Source of the DNA: Clostridia bacterium
GTDB taxonomy: Bacteria; Bacillota; Clostridia; Christensenellales; Aristaeellaceae
NCBI GenBank assembly: GCA_900754755.1
Contig: CAAEEC010000411.1
Span: 1-5,596, forward strand
DNA length: 5,596 bases
Direction of reading: 5' to 3'
Part shown: piece by piece, positions 5,508 to 5,596 of the stretch
Position numbering within the stretch: position 1 is the first letter of the stretch
Layout: the number at the start of each line of letters is the position of its first letter
The notes under the pieces: generated by a model
The model's input: only the letters and a program-made list of their open reading frames with translations
Told to the model about the DNA's origin: nothing
Database searches by the model: none
Program-made: the position numbers and the translations under genes

Positions 5508-5596
5508 GGGAATCCCTTCTTTCTGGCGTTTTTCTGTAAAAAGCTTTGTGTAACCATTTTAGACGCGGGCCATGCGAAAAAAGTTCCGTATTTTGA

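Noticed and set aside
5531..5548. TTTTT/AAAAA inverted repeat in the paaK leader
   Set aside because: The stem is only A-T pairs, with no GC core and no terminator context; it is likely chance.
5556..5590. A possible promoter for paaK (TAAAAT at 5561-5556)
   Set aside because: The -10 is acceptable, but the bases 16-18 upstream (T-rich) do not resemble TTGACA, and the window ends too soon to judge.
1..5596. CRISPR array, tRNA, rRNA, insertion sequence or phage genes
   Set aside because: No regularly spaced repeats, no cloverleaf-like sequence, no transposase or integrase motifs and no terminal inverted repeats were seen on either strand.

Overview
The window looks like chromosomal DNA from a high-GC, endospore-forming member of the Clostridia. 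The evidence is a GerA-family germinant-receptor operon, strong Shine-Dalgarno sites of the AGGAGG/GAGGTGA type, a SigA-like promoter, a forespore SigG-like promoter, and a GC-rich (roughly 60% by eye) Ala- and Gly-heavy coding style. Lineage is not resolved; a Christensenellales-like gut Clostridium would fit, but this is inference. All five protein genes lie on the minus strand, so transcription runs from high to low coordinates.

In transcription order: (1) 5507-4287 encodes a phenylacetate-CoA ligase (PaaK) of the adenylate-forming family, with a short N-terminus. (2) A gap of about 165 bases carries inverted repeats and a near-consensus SigA promoter (TTTACA-17-TATAAT). (3) 4120-3275 encodes a sugar phosphate isomerase/epimerase-type TIM-barrel enzyme, followed after 12 bases by (4) 3262-2507, a classical short-chain dehydrogenase whose Shine-Dalgarno begins at the previous stop codon; these two form a coupled operon. 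(5) A gap of about 250 bases holds a GC-rich hairpin, a weak terminator-like structure, a SigG-like promoter (GCATA-17-CATACTG) and a leader hairpin. (6) 2255-768 encodes the GerA-type germinant-receptor A subunit, overlapping by four bases (ATGA) with (7) 771-1, the GerAB-type permease, which runs off the window.

Functionally there are three units. PaaK would make arylacetyl-CoA, probably in aromatic amino-acid metabolism. The isomerase-dehydrogenase pair probably acts on a carbohydrate or polyol, but no substrate can be read from the sequence. The ger operon builds the inner-membrane receptor of the spore and is expected to be made in the forespore; a GerC-type lipoprotein gene is expected beyond the left edge.

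I found no CRISPR array, tRNA, rRNA, insertion sequence, phage gene or clearly new system. The more interesting signals are regulatory: the SigG-like promoter with a dyad over its start region, the inverted repeat and A-tract next to the SigA promoter, and an A7 run at the predicted transcription start.
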